A stretch of DNA of 64,000 bases from Mactromeris polynyma (lineage: Eukaryota > Mollusca > Bivalvia > Venerida > Mactridae). The position numbers were made by a program, and so were the translations under genes. Each line of letters begins with the position of its first letter. Position 1 is the first letter of the stretch. The DNA lies in contig JASFXZ010000013.1 in the NCBI GenBank assembly GCA_032209605.1, positions 7,153,401-7,217,400 of the forward strand. Reading direction: 5' to 3'. The notes below the pieces were generated by a model. The model saw nothing but the letters and a program-made list of their open reading frames with translations, had not been told where the DNA came from and did no database searches. Shown one piece after another: positions 48,389 through 61,517 of the stretch.

Positions 48389-51300
48389 GTGACTGGTTCA
48401 AGGAGCTACAAGACTGGTTCAAAGAGCTACAAGTCTGGTTCAAGGAGCTACAAGTCTGGTTCAAAGAGCTACAAGTCTGGTTCAAAGAGCTACAAGTCTG
48501 GTTCAAAGAGCTACAAGTCTGGTTCAAAGAGCTACAAGACTGGTTCAATGAGCTACAAGTCTGGTTCAAAGAGCTACAAGTCTGGTTCAATGAGCTACAA
48601 GTCTGGTTCAAAGAGCTACAAGACTGGTTCAATGAGCTACAAGTCTGGTTCAAAGAGCTACAAGTCTGGTTCAAAGAGCTACAAGTCTGGTTCAATGAGC
48701 TACAAGTCTGGTTCAAAGAGCTACAAGTCTGGTTCAAAGAACTACAAGTCTGGTTCATGGAGCTACAAGTCTGGTTCAAAGAGCTACAAGTCTGGTTCAA
48801 AGAGCTACAAGTCTGGTTCATGGAGCTACAAGTCTGGTTCATGGAGCTACAAGTCTGGTTCAAAGAGCTACAAGTCTGGTTCAAAGAACTACAAGTCTGG
48901 TTCAAAGAGCTACAAGTCTGGTTCAAAGAGCTACAAGTCTGGTTCAAAGAGCTACAAGTCTGGTTCAATGAGCTACAAGTCTGGTTCAAGGAGCTACAAG
49001 ACTGGTTCAATGAGCTACAAGTCTGGTTCAAAGAGCTACAAGACTGGTTCAAGGAGCTACAAGACTGGTTCAAAGAGCTACAAGTCTGGTTCAAAGAGCT
49101 ACAAGACTGGTTCAATGAGCTACAAGTCTGGTTCAAGGAGCTACAAGTCTGGTTCAAGGAACTACAAGTCTGGTTCAAGGAGCTACAAGACTGGTTCAAA
49201 GAGCTACAAGTCTGGTTCAAGGAGCTACAAGTCTGGTTCAAGGAACTACAAGTCTGGTTCAAAGAGCTACAAGTCTGGTTCAAAGAGCTACAAGTCTGGT
49301 TCAAAGAGCTACAAGTCTGGTTCAAGGAACTACAAGTCTGGTTCAATGAGCTACAAGTCTGGTTCAAAGAGCTACAAGTCTGGTTCAAGGAGCTACAAGT
49401 CTGGTTCATGGAGCTACAAGTCTGGTTCAAAGAGCTACAAGTCTGGTTCATGGAGCTACAAGTCTGGTTCATGGAGCTACAAGTCTGGTTCATGGAGCTA
49501 CAAGTCTGGTTCAAGGAGCTACAAGTCTGGTTCAAGGAGCTACAAGTCTGGTTCAAGGAGCTACAAGTCTGGTTCAAAGAGCTACAAGTCTGGTTCATGG
49601 AGCTACAAGTCTGGTTCATGGAGCTACAAGTCTGGTTCATGGAGCTACAAGTCTGGTTTAAGGAGCTACAAGTCTGGTTCAAAGAGCTACAAGTCTGGTT
49701 CATGGAGCTACAAGTCTGGTTCATGGAGCTACAAGTCTGGTTCAAAGAGCTACAAGTCTGGTTCATGGAGCTACAAGTCTGGTTCAAAGAGCTACAAGTC
49801 TGGTTCAAGGAACTACAAGTCTGGTTCAAAGAGCTACAAGTCTGGTTCAAAGAGCTACAAGTCTGGTTCAAGGAGCTACAAGTCTGGTTCATGGAGCTAC
49901 AAGTCTGGTTCAAAGAGCTACAAGTCTGGTTCAAAGAGCTACAAGTCTGGTTCAAAGAGCTACAAGTCTGGTTCAATGAGCTACAAGACTGGTTCAAAGA
50001 GCTACAAGTCTGGTTCAATGAGCTACAAGACTGGTTCAAGGAGCTACAAGTCTGGTTCAAAGAGCTACAAGACTGGTTCAAGGAGCTACAAGTCTGGTTC
50101 AAAGAGCTACAAGACTGGTTCAAGGAGCTACAAGTCTGGTTCAAAGAGCTACAAGTCTGGTTCAAAGAGCTACAAGTCTGGTTCAAAGAGCTACAAGTCT
50201 GGTTCAAAGAGCTACAAGTCTGGTTCAAAGAACTACAAGTCTGGTTCAAGAAGCTACAAGTCTGGTTCAATGAACTACAAGTCTGGTTCAATGAGCTACA
50301 AGTCTGGTTCAAAGAGCTACAAGTCTGTTTCAAAGAGCTACAAGTCTGATTCATGGAGCTACAAGTCTGGTTCAAGGAGCTACAAGTCTGTCTCAATGAA
50401 ATACAAGTCTGGTTCAAGGAGCTACAAGTCTGTCTCAATGAGCTACAAGTCTGGTTCAAGGAGCTACAAGTCTGTCTCAATGAGCTACAAGTCTGTCTCA
50501 ATGAACTACATGTCTGGTTCAAGGAGCTACAAGTCTGGTTCAAGGAGCTACAAGTCTGTCTCAATGAGCTACAAGTCTGTCTCAATGAACTACATGTCTG
50601 GTAAAAGGAGCTACAATACTGGTTCAAGGAGCTACAAGTCTGGTTCAAGGAGCTACAAGTCTGGTTCAAGGAGCTACAAGTCTGGTTCAATGAACTACAT
50701 GTCTGGTTAAAGGAGCTACAATACTGGTTCAAGGAGCTACAAGTCTGGTTCAAGGAGCTACAAGTCTGGTTCAAGGAGCTACAAGTCTGGTTCAAGGAGC
50801 TACAATACTGGTTCAAGGAGCTACAAGTCTGGTTCAAGGAGCTACAATACTGGTTCAAGGAGCTACAAGTCTGGTTCAAGGAGCTACAATACTGGTTCAA
50901 TGAGCTACAAGTCTGGTTCAAGGAGCTACAAGTCTGTCTCAAGGAACTACAAGTCTGGTTCAAGGAACTACAAGTCTGGTTCAAGGAGCTACAAGTCTGG
51001 TTCAAGGAACTACAAGTCTGGTTTAAGGAGCTACAAGTCTGGTTCAAGGAGCTACAAGTCTGGTTCAAGGAGTACAAGTCTGGTTCAATGATCTACAAGT
51101 CTGGATCAATGATCTACAAGTCTGATTCATGGAGCTACAAGTCTGGTTCAAGGAGCTACAAGTCTGGTTCAAGGAGTACAAGTCTGGTTCAATGATCTAC
51201 AAGTCTGGTTCAAGGAACTTCAAGTCTGGTTCAAGGAGCTACAAGTCTGGTTCAAGGAGCTACAAGTCTGGTTCAATGATCTAAAAGTCTGGTTCAAGGA
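48389..51300 (+). repeat. 21-bp minisatellite, subfamily 1, about 138 copies
   Basis: The unit is CTGGTTCAAAGAGCTACAAG plus T, with common variants at two sites: AAAGAG/AAGGAG/ATGGAG/AATGAG and AAGTC/AAGAC. Since 21 is a multiple of three and stops are absent, three long frames are open together: heptads ELQVWFK (670 codons), SYKSGSK (773 codons) and, on the minus strand, SLNQTCS (900 codons). The variable bases do not fall preferentially at third positions of any frame, so I see no coding selection. From about 50380, CTGTCTCAATGAG units appear, a transition toward subfamily 2. Confidence 0.95.
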
Positions 51301-54300
51301 GCTACATGACTGACTCAAGGAACTCCATGACTGACTCAATGAACTACATGACTGACTCAAGGAACTACATGACTGACTCAAGGAACTCCATGACTAACTC
51401 AATGAACTACATGACTGACTCAAGGAACTACATGACTGACTCAAGGAACTACATGACTGACTCAATGAACTACATGTCTGACTCAATGAACTTCATGTCT
51501 GTCTCAAGGAACTACATGACTGACTCAAGGAACTCCATGACTGACTCAATGAACTACATGACTGACTCAAGGAACTACATGACTGACTCAAGGAACTACA
51601 TGACTGACTCAAGGAACTACATGACTGACTCAATGAACTACATGACTGACTCAAGGAACTACATGACTGACTCAAGGAACTCCATGACTGACTCAATGAA
51701 CTACATGACTGACTCAATGAACTACATGACTGACTCAATGAACTACATGACTGACTCAAGGAACTACATGTCTGTCTCAAGGCACTACATGTCTGTCTCA
51801 AGGAACAACATGACTGACTCAAGGAACTCCATGACTGACTCAAGGAACTACATGTCTGACTCAAGGAACTACATGACTGACTCTAGGAACTAAATGTCTG
51901 ACTCAATGAACTACATGTCTGACTCAAGGAACTTCATGACTGACTCAAGGAACTACATGTCTGTTTCAAGGAACTTCATGACTGACTCAAGGAACTACAT
52001 GTCTGACTCAAGGAACTTCATGTCAGACTCAAGGAACTACATGTCTGTCTCAAGGAACTTCATGACTGACTCAAGGAACTACATGTCTGTCTCAAGGAAC
52101 TACATGACTGACTCAAGGAACTACATGTCTGACTCAAGGAACTTCATGACTGACTCAATGAACTACATGTCTGTCTCAAGGAACTTCATGACTGACTCAA
52201 GGAACTTCATGTCTGTCTCAAGGAACTTCATGACTGTCTCAAGGAACTACATGTCTGACTCAAGGAACTACATGTCTGACTCAAGGAACTTCATGACTGA
52301 CTCAAGGAACTACATGACTGACTCAAGGAACTTCATGACTGACTCAATGAACTACATGTCTGTCTCAAGGAACTTCATGACTGACTCAAGGAACTACATG
52401 TCTGTCTCAAGGAACTTCATGACTGACTCAAGGAACTACATGTCTGTCTCAAGGAACTTCATGTCTGTCTCAAGGAACTTCATGACTGACTCAAGGAACT
52501 ACATGTCTGTCTCAAGGAACTTCATGACTGACTCAAGGAACTACATGTCTGTCTCAAGGAACTTCATGACTGACTCAAGGAACTACATGTCCATCTCAAG
52601 GAACTTCATGAATGACTCAAGGAACTACATGTCTGTCTCAAGGAACTTCATGAATGACTCAAGGAACTACATGTCTGTCTCAAGGAACTTCAAGTCTGTC
52701 TCAAGGAACTACATGACTGACTCAAGGAACTACATGTCTGACTCAAGGAACTTCATGACTGACTCAAGGAACTACATGTCTGACTCAAGGAACTACATGT
52801 CTGACTCAAGGAACTACATGTATGTCTCAAGGAACTTCATGACTGACTCCAGGAACTACATGTCTGTCTCAAGGAACTACATGACTGACTCAAGGAACTA
52901 CATGTCTGACTCAAGGAACTTCATGACTGACTCAAGGAACTACATGTCTGTCTCAAGGAACTACATGACTGACTCAAGGAACTACATGTCTGACTCAAGG
53001 AACTACATGTCTGACTCAAGGAACTTCATGACTGACTCAAGGAACTACATGACTGACTCAAGGAACTTCATGACTGACTCAAGGAACTACATGTCTGTCT
53101 CAGGGAACTTCATGACTGACTCAATGAACTACATGTCTGACTCAAGGAACTTCATGACTGACTCAAGGAACTACATGTCTGTCTCAAGGAACTTCATGAC
53201 TGACTCAAGGAACTACATGTCTGTCTCAAGGAACTTCATGACTTACTCAAGGAACTACATATCTGTCTCAAGGAACTTCATGACTGACTCAAGGAACTAC
53301 ATGTCTGTCTCAAGGAACTTCATGACTGACTCAAGGAACTTCATGACTGACTCAAGGAACTACATGTCTGTCTCAAGGAACTACATGACTGACTCAAGGA
53401 ACTACATGTCTGACTCAAGGAACTTCATGACTGACTCAAGGAACTACATGTCTAACTCAAGGAACTACATGTCTGACTCAAGGAACTTCATGACTGATTC
53501 AAGAAACTACATGTCTGACTCAAGGAACTACATGTCTGACTCAAGGAACTTCATAACTGACTCAAGGAACTACATGTCGTCTCAAGGAACTTTATGACTG
53601 ACTCAAGAAACTACATGTCTGTCTCAAGGAACTTCATGACTGACTCAAGGAACTACATGTCTGTCTCAAGGAACTTCATGACTGACTCAAGGAACTACAT
53701 GACTGACTCAAGGAACTCCATGACTGACTCAATGAACTACATGACTGACTCAATGAACTACATGACTGACTCAATGAACTACATGACTGACTCAAGGAAC
53801 TACATGTCTGTCTCAAGGCACTACATGTCTGTCTCAAGGAACAACATGACTGACTCAAGGAACTCCATGACTGACTCAAGGAACTACATGTCTGACTCAA
53901 GGAACTACATGAATGACTCAAGGAACTACATGAATGACTCAAGGAACTCCATGACTGACTCAATGAACTACATGACTGACTCTAGGAACTAAATGTCTGA
54001 CTCAATGAACTACATGTCTGACTCAAGGAACTTCATGACTGACTCAAGGAACTACATGTCTGTTTCAAGGAACTTCATGACTGACTCAAGGAACTACATG
54101 TCTGACTCAAGGAACTTCATGTCAGACTCAAGGAACTACATGTCTGTCTCAAGGAACTTCATGACTGACTCAAGGAACTACATGTCTGTCTCAAGGAACT
54201 ACATGACTGACTCAAGGAACTACATGTCTGACTCAAGGAACTTCATGACTGACTCAATGAACTACATGTCTGTCTCAAGGAACTTCATGACTGACTCAAG

Positions 54301-57300
54301 GAACTTCATGTCTGTCTCAAGGAACTTCATGACTGTCTCAAGGAACTACATGTCTGACTCAAGGAACTACATGTCTGACTCAAGGAACTTCATGACTGAC
54401 TCAAGGAACTACATGACTGACTCAAGGAACTTCATGACTGACACAATGAACTACATGTCTGTCTCAAGGAACTTTATGACTGACTCAAGGAACTTCATGT
54501 CTGTCTCAAGGAACTTCATGACTGACTCAAGGAACTACATGTCTGTCTCAAGGAACTTCATGACTGACTCAAGGAACTACATGTCTGTCTCAAGGAACTT
54601 CATGACTGACTCAAGGAACTACATGTCTGTCTCAAGGAACTTCATGACTGACTCAAGGAACTACATGTCTGACTCAAGGAACTTCATGACTGACTCAAGG
54701 AACTACATGTCCATCTCAAGGAACTTCATGAATGACTCAAGGAACTACATGTCTGTCTCAAGGAACTTCATGAATGACTCAAGGAACTACATGTCTGTCT
54801 CAAGGAACTTCAAGTCTGTCTCAAGGAACTACATGACTGACTCAAGGAACTACATGTCTGACTCAAGGAACTTCATGACTGACTCAAGGAACTACATGTC
54901 TGTCTCAAGGAACTACATGTCTGACTCAAGGAAATACATTTCTGTCTCAAGGAACTTCATGACTGACTCAAGGAACTACATGTCTGACTCAATGAACTAA
55001 CTGTCTGACTCAAGGAACTACATGTATGTCTCAAGGAACTTCATGACTGACTCAAGGAACTACATGTCTGTCTCAAGGAACTACATGACTGACTCAAGGA
55101 ACTACATGTCTGACTCAATGAACTTCATGACTGACTCAAGGAACTACATGTCTGTCTCAAGGAACTACATGACTGACTCAAGGAACTACATGTCTGACTC
55201 AAGGAACTACATGTCTGACTCAAGGAACTTCATGACTGACTCAAGGAACTACATGACTGACTCAAGGAACTTCATGACTGACTCAAGGAACTACATGTCT
55301 GTCTCAAGGAACTTCATGACTGACTCAATGAACTACATGTCTGACTCAAGGAACTTCATGACTGACTCAAGGAACTACATGTCTGTCTCAAGGAACTTCA
55401 TGACTGACTCAAGGAACTACATGTCTGTCTCAAGGAACTTCATGACTTACTCAAGGAACTACATATCTGTCTCAAGGAACTTCATGACTGACTCAAGGAA
55501 CTACATGTCTGTCTCAAGGAACTTCATGACTGACTCAAGGAACTTCATGACTGACTCAAGGAACTACATGTCTGTCTCAAGGAACTACATGACTGACTCA
55601 AGGAACTACATGTCTGACTCAAGGAACTTCATGACTGACTCAAGGAACTACATGTCTAACTCAAGGAACTACATGTCTGACTCAAGGAACTTCATGACTG
55701 ACTCAAGAAACTACATGTCTGACTCAAGGAACTACATGTCTGACTCAAGGAACTTCATAACTGACTCAAGGAACTACATGTCGTCTCAAGGAACTTTATG
55801 ACTGACTCAAGAAACTACATGTCTGTCTCAAGGAACTTCATGACTGACTCAAGGAACTACATGACTGACTCAAGGAACTACATGTCTGACTCAAGGAACT
55901 TCATGACTGACTCAAGGAACTACATGTCTGACTCAAGGAACTACATGTATGTCTCAAGGAACTTCATGACTGACTCAAGGAACTACATGTCTGTCTCAAG
56001 GAACTACATGACTGACTCAAGGAACTACATGTCTGACTCAAGGAACTTCATGACTGACTCAAGGAACTACATGTCTGTCTCAAGGAACTTCATGACTGAC
56101 TCAAGGAACTACATGTCTGACTCAAGGAACTACATGTCTGACTCAAGGAACTTCATGACTGACTCAAGGAACTACATGACTGACTCAAGGAACTTCATGA
56201 CTGACTCAAGTAACTACATGTCTGTCTCAAGGAACTTCATGACTGACTCAATGAACTACATGTCTGACTCAAGGAACTTCATGACTGACTCAAGGAACTA
56301 CATGTCTGTCTCAAGGAACTTCATGACTGACTCAAGGAACTACATGTCTGTCTCAAGGAACTTCATGACTTACTCAAGGAACTACATATCTGTCTCAAGG
56401 AACTTCATGACTGACTCAAGGAACTACATGTCTGTCTCAAGGAACTTCATGACTGACTCAAGGAACTTCATGACTGACTCAAGGAACTACATGTCTGTCT
56501 CAAGGAACTACATGACTGACTCAAGGAACTACATGTCTGACTCAAGGAACTTCATGACTGACTCAAGGAACTACATGTCTAACTCAAGGAACTACATGTC
56601 TGACTCATGGAACTTCATACTTCATGACTGACTCAAGAAACTACATGTCTGACTCAAGGAACTACATGTCTGACTCAAGGAACTTCATAACTGACTCAAG
56701 GAACTACATGTCGTCTCAAGGAACTTTATGACTGACTCAAGGAACTACATGTCTGACTCAAGGAACTACATGTCTGACTCAAGGAACTTCATGACTGACT
56801 CAAGAAACTTCATGTCTGACTCAAGGAACTACATGTCTGTCTCAAGGAACTTCATGACTGACTCAAGGAACTACATATCTGTCTCAAGGAACTTCATGAC
56901 TGACTCAAGGAACTACATGTCTGTCTCAAGGAACTACATGTCTGACTCAAGGAACTACATGTCTGTCTCAAGGAACTTCATGACTGACTCAAGGAACTAC
57001 ATATCTGTCTCATAGAACTTCATGACTGACTCAAGGCACTACATGTCTGTCTCAAGGAACTACATGTCTGACTCAAGGAACTACATGTCTGTCTCAAGGA
57101 ACTCCAAGTCTGACTCAAGGAACTGCATGACTGACTCAAGGAACTACATGTCTGTCTCAAGGAACTTCAAGTCTGTCTCAAGGAACTCCAAGTCTGACTC
57201 AAGGAACTACATGTCTGACTCAAGGAACTACATGTCTGTCTCAAGGAACTCCAAGTCTGACTCAAGGAACTGCATGACTGACTCAAGGAACTACATGTCT

Positions 57301-57400
57301 GTCTCAAGGAACTTCAAGTCTGTCTCAAGGAACTACATGACTGACTCAAGGAACTACATGTCTTGTTCAAGTAGCTACATGTCTGTCTCAAGGAGCTGCG
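51301..57400 (+). repeat. 21-bp minisatellite, subfamily 2, about 290 copies with higher-order duplications
   Basis: The unit is CTGACTCAAGGAACTACATG plus T or A, alternating with ...AACTTCATG and CTGTCTC variants. It is clearly the same 21-mer as subfamily 1 with a handful of fixed changes. A block starting at 51894 reappears at 53993 (spacing 2099 bases), and the marker TGTCGTCTCAAGGAACTTTA occurs near 53576, 55781 and 56710. Multi-kilobase blocks have therefore been copied. One-base losses at these markers break the MTDSRNY-type frame, giving several separate open stretches of 95-567 codons. It ends in mixed units near 57400. Confidence 0.95.
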
Positions 57401-57804
57401 CGTATATCATACAACAGGACGTACACGATGACAGATGGAATATATTAAGGACATACACCAAAATTATGTAAGAAAACATAGATAAGTGTGGGTGTCGAGG
57501 GAACGAGTAGGTGATAGGAGAATATTTATTTACAGTAATATCTCACGATTTAAATCAACGCTCATAAAACATTGCGTATCAAATGTAATCAGAATGTCGT
57601 CTACTGTTATACTTTGTACGCTTTATGTGACTCGAATATTGGTATGTTAGATTGAAATGTGAAAACGCCATAAATCTCAAGGAAACAAAGCAGTGAGAAC
57701 ATATCAGCTTAGATTAGGTGAATCCATGTTGATGCCATCGCGTGCCTGGTGTTAGTGGCGGCGAAAGACGACAATATTACACGACAGAGCGACTTGGAAA
57801 CGGG
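57401..57804. other. No gene; spacer between arrays
   Basis: About 400 bases of non-repeat sequence between the 21-bp and 64-bp arrays, with nothing recognised. Confidence 0.6.
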
Positions 57805-57808
57805 TGAC

Positions 57809-58345
57809 GTGATAGTGTAACTATGCGACACGACATCTAGACAAGGTATTGCGATAAATGCGGCAATACGACGTGATAGTGTAACAATGCAACACGACAT
57901 CTAGACAAGGTATTGCGATAAATGCGGCAATACGACGTGATAGTGTAACTATGCGACACGACATCTAGACAAGGTATTGCGATAAATGCGGCAATACGAC
58001 GTGATAGTGTAACTATGCGACACGACATCTAGACAAGGTATCGCGATAAATGCGGCAATACGACGTGATAGTGTAACTATGCGACACGACATCTAGACAA
58101 GGTATCGCGATAAATGCGGCAATACGACGTGATAGTGTAACTATGCGACACGACATCTAGACAAGGTATTGCGATAAATGCGGCAATACGACGTGATATT
58201 GTAACTATGCGACACGACATCTAGACAAGGTATCGCGATAAATGCGGCAATAAGACGTGATAGTGTAACTATGCGACACGACAACTAGACAAGGTATCGC
58301 GATAAATGCGGCAATACGACGTGATAGTGTGACAACGTGATACAA
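57809..58345 (+). repeat. 64-bp tandem repeat, eight copies plus a partial
   Basis: Units begin GTGATAGTGTAACTATGCGA at 57809 and every 64 bases to 58321. They continue CACGACATCTAGACAAGGTA and TTGCGATAAATGCGGCAATA, then CGAC. Variants are few (TATTGCG/TATCGCG). Confidence 0.95.
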
Positions 58346-58455
58346 TACGCAACATAGACTGGTTCCCGACTGGTTGTCTAAACTCAAGTACACTCACGTC
58401 CGGTAGGCGCTTATAACTTGAACTAATAGAATGAAGACAGGTGCAGACAATAATC
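58346..58455. other. Spacer between the 64-bp and 85-bp arrays
   Basis: Short non-repeat interval without recognisable features. Confidence 0.6.
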
Positions 58456-58975
58456 ATGTTGCCAAGGCGTGAATCGCCACGTATACCAGTATCGCCGTAA
58501 TATCGTATTGTATCGCGTCGTGTTGCATGGCCCTGACATCATGTTGCCATAGCGTACACCGTCACGTATACCAGTATCGCCGTAATGTCGTATTGTATCG
58601 CGTCGTGTTGCATGGCCCTGACATCATGTTGCCATAGCGTACATCGCCACGTATACCAGTATCGCCGTAATGTCGTATTGTATCGCGTCGTGTTGCATGG
58701 CCCTGACATCATGTTGCCATAGCGTACATCGCCACGTATACCAGTATCGCCGTAATGTCGTATTGTATCGCGTCGTGTTGCATGGCCGTGACATCATGTT
58801 GCCATGGCGTACATCGCCACGTATACTAGTATCGCCGCAATGTCGTATTGTATCGCGTCGTGTTGTATGACCGTTACATCATGTTGCCATGGCGTACATC
58901 GCCACGTATACTAGTATCGCCGTAATGTCGTATTGTATCGCGTCGTGTTGTATGACCGTTACATCATGTTGCCAA
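58456..58975 (+). repeat. 85-bp tandem repeat, six copies
   Basis: Units start ATGTTGCCATAGCGTACATC at 58456, 58541, 58626, 58711, 58796 and 58881, with a seventh beginning at 58966. They contain CACGTATACCAGTATCGCCG, TAATGTCGTATTGTATCGCG and TCGTGTTGCATGGCC. The seventh copy passes into the 44-bp array. Confidence 0.93.
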
Positions 58976-58982
58976 GGCGTGA

Positions 58983-59965
58983 ATCGCCACGTATACCAGC
59001 ATCGCCGTAATGTCGTAGTATATGGCATCGCGACGTATACCAGCATCGCCGTAATGCCGTTTTGTATGGCATCGCGACGTATACCTGCATCGCCGTAATG
59101 TCGTAGTATATGGCATCGCGACGTATAACAGTATCGCCGTAATGTCGTAGTGTATGGCATCGCGACGTATAACAGTATCGCCGTAATGTCGTAGTGTATG
59201 GCATCGCGACGTATAACAGTATCGCCGTAATGTCGTAGTGTATGGCATCGCGACGTATAACAGTATCGCCGTAATGTCGTATTGTATGGCATCTCGACGT
59301 ATAACAGTATCGCCGTAATGTCGTATTGTATGGCATCGCGACGTATAACAGTATCGCCGTAATGTCGTAGTGTATGGCATCGCGACGTATTACAGTATCG
59401 CCGTAATGTCGTAGTGTATGGCATCGCGACGTATTACAGTATCGCCGTAATGTCGTAGTGTATGGCATCGCGACGTATAACAGTACCGCCGTAATGTCGT
59501 AGTGTATGGCATCGCGACGTATAACAGTATCGCCGTAATGTCGTAGTGTATGGCATCGCGACGTATAACAGTATCGCCGTAATGTCGTTGTGTATGGCAT
59601 CGCGACGTATTACAGTATCGCCGTAATGTCGTAGTGTATGGCATCGCGACGTATAACAGTATCGCCGTAATGTCGTAGTGTATGGCATCGCGACGTATAA
59701 CAGTATCGCCGTAATGTCGTAGTGTGTGGCATCACGACGTATAACAGTATCGCCGTAATGTCGTATGTAATGTCGTAGTGTATGGCATCGCGACGTATAA
59801 CAGTATCGCCGTAATGTCGTAGTGTATGGCATCGCGACGTATAACAGTATCGCCGTAATGTCGTAGTGTATGGCATCGCGACGTATAACAGTATCGCCGT
59901 AATGTCGTAGTGTATGGCATCGCGACGTATAACAGTATCGCCGTAATGTCGGATTGTATGGCGTC
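58983..59965 (+). repeat. 44-bp tandem repeat, about 22 copies, derived from the 85-bp unit
   Basis: The unit ATGGCATCGCGACGTATAAC, AGTATCGCCGTAATGTCGTA, GTGT is the 85-bp unit with about 41 bases (the CGTGTTGCATGGCC...ATGTTGCCATAGC part) removed. One extra-short copy lies near 59756-59770. An 85-type unit follows at 59957-60090, so the 44-mer expanded inside an older 85-mer array. Minus-strand frames of 84-213 codons (MPYTTTLRRYC...) are by-products. Confidence 0.93.
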
Positions 59966-60090
59966 GTGTTGCATGATCGTGACATAATGTTGCCATGACT
60001 TGCGTCGCGACGGATAACAGTATCGCCGTAACGTCGTATTGTATTGCGTCGTGCTGCATGATTGTGATATCATGTTGTCATGGAATGCGT
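59957..60090 (+). repeat. Outlying 85-bp-type units at the right edge
   Basis: GCGTCGTGTTGCATGATCGT and later GCGTCGTGCTGCATGATTGT each precede an ATGTTG(C/T)CATG motif, as in 58456-58975 but more diverged. They bracket the 44-bp array from the right. Confidence 0.8.
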
Positions 60091-61370
60091 CGCTCTAACT
60101 AGGAATTTGACATATATAATGCGGCATGACGTTGCCTCAATAGGATTCAGTATAGGATAAATATAGTGAGATGTAGGTTGATAAATTAGAGAAGTATGTG
60201 ATAAACATGTGATGTACATTTTGTGGTTATAATTATAATACTTACACCATAACAGATATCACCGAATTGGATCTAGGAAAATCATGACATCGTTAAAACA
60301 AGCAAATATGAGACAAGAATAACACAAGTACAGTAGGACAATATTTTGCTCTCGTGAATATTCGTACTAATCCGTATATTAGTGTAAGCCAAGCATGAAG
60401 AGTGTCATTATACGAAAGTATTCGCGTTTTGCAATGTAAATGCAGTTGCTTTTGTACGTCTACTTTAAGAACTGGAACTTGTCCCTAGTGTTTACGTTCT
60501 AATGAGTTTTGGTTTGTTTATTTGAACAGTATATTTGTGTTGTGTTCGTACTTATGTAAGTACATCGACTCTCGGCAAGCGGAATTATTAGAAAATGGTA
60601 TTTCATGTTTTCTCACTTTCGAGCGCTAGGTAAATTACCCAAGAATCATGTTTGGCATTTAGCTGCAACCTCTTCCACTTAACCGGCGATGTTGCCATAC
60701 TAAGTGAACATATATCACGTCTAGCTCTTTAACTAGAGCATGTATTTCCGTTCTCAAAATTACCGCAACATCGATTATACATTAGAAGTTATTTCTATGT
60801 ATGATAGTTGACCAATGACATAACGAGTTGAGGTCACGCGATTGTGTTGGGAAATCTGACTATTCAAGTCATAGAAGCATTAATCAGCCATTTTGCGATC
60901 AGAAATTCCACTTAGAAAACAACGTGAGGAACTATGTCATTACTTTGCAAGACTAACATCAACGTCTTCATACAACTACATAGCAGTGAATACTCTCTCC
61001 GGAGGACACAAAGTTTGGCTCTTGTGAACAGGTTGCTGCTCGAAAAATGTTTAAGTGATAGTTAATTCTTACCACAGGAAATACTGATACTGTTGAAGAA
61101 AAGTTGTATCTCAAAAGGAGACTGCTTTGTACTGTATATCCATACCTACCACGTGATGGTCAATACGGTAACATAATAAACTAAGTATGCAGCAGGTGTT
61201 GAGAAATTAAATTAAATGAAAAGTACTCTTACCGGTGTATACTACAATAAATAGAGGTAATAACAAGATATATAACCCGCTCTTTAATAAATGTTTTCGT
61301 CCTTCAGTGACAATCTCCTCTTTGAGTCATAATCGTCACGTGACCTTACATCAATGATTTCATCATGCAA
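60091..61370. other. No gene recognised
   Basis: AT-rich, single-copy looking. It has two weak exon-like minus-strand segments with donor and acceptor dinucleotides (near 60247-60273 and 61233-61281; the latter reads SGLYILLLPLFIVVYT), neither with enough support to call. Confidence 0.5.
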
Positions 61371-61517
61371 TTATTGATAAGTGGTAGAAAATTCGTTATT
61401 ACCCGTTTTGTTCTCATTCTCCTCACAGATGTCTAACGTTTCAGGATATGAATTATTCATTCGTACAAAAGAAACACAAATCGGGGAAAGAATAAGTAAG
61501 TAAGTAATTGTATTCAT
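61371..61517 (-). CDS. Short open frame with a signal-peptide-like start, unknown
   Basis: From the ATG at 61517 the frame encodes 48 residues. The start, MNTITYLLILSPICVSF, has a hydrophobic core like a signal peptide. It is followed by NNSYPETLDICEENENKTG with two N-glycosylation sequons (NNS, NKT) and one Cys. A possible donor (ACGG|GTAATA) lies after KTG; otherwise the frame stops at 61371. It could be the first exon of a secreted or membrane protein, perhaps the upstream part of the minus-strand GPCR, or chance. There is no promoter evidence. Confidence 0.2.
   Translation of the reverse strand: MNTITYLLILSPICVSFVRMNNSYPETLDICEENENKTGNNEFSTTYQ

Noticed and set aside
48337..51091. Forward and reverse open frames of 670, 773 and 900 codons
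   Set aside because: They all arise from one stop-free 21-bp unit read in different frames and strands. Variable bases show no third-position preference, there is no signal peptide or non-repeat domain, and the frames exclude one another as a group.
58879..60073. Several minus-strand frames of 84-213 codons with MPYTTTLRRYC repeats
   Set aside because: All are readings of the stop-free 44-bp unit in shifting frames.
60247..60273. 27-nt minus-strand micro-exon with good splice dinucleotides
   Set aside because: Too short to judge by sequence alone, and it does not connect in phase to any accepted exon.
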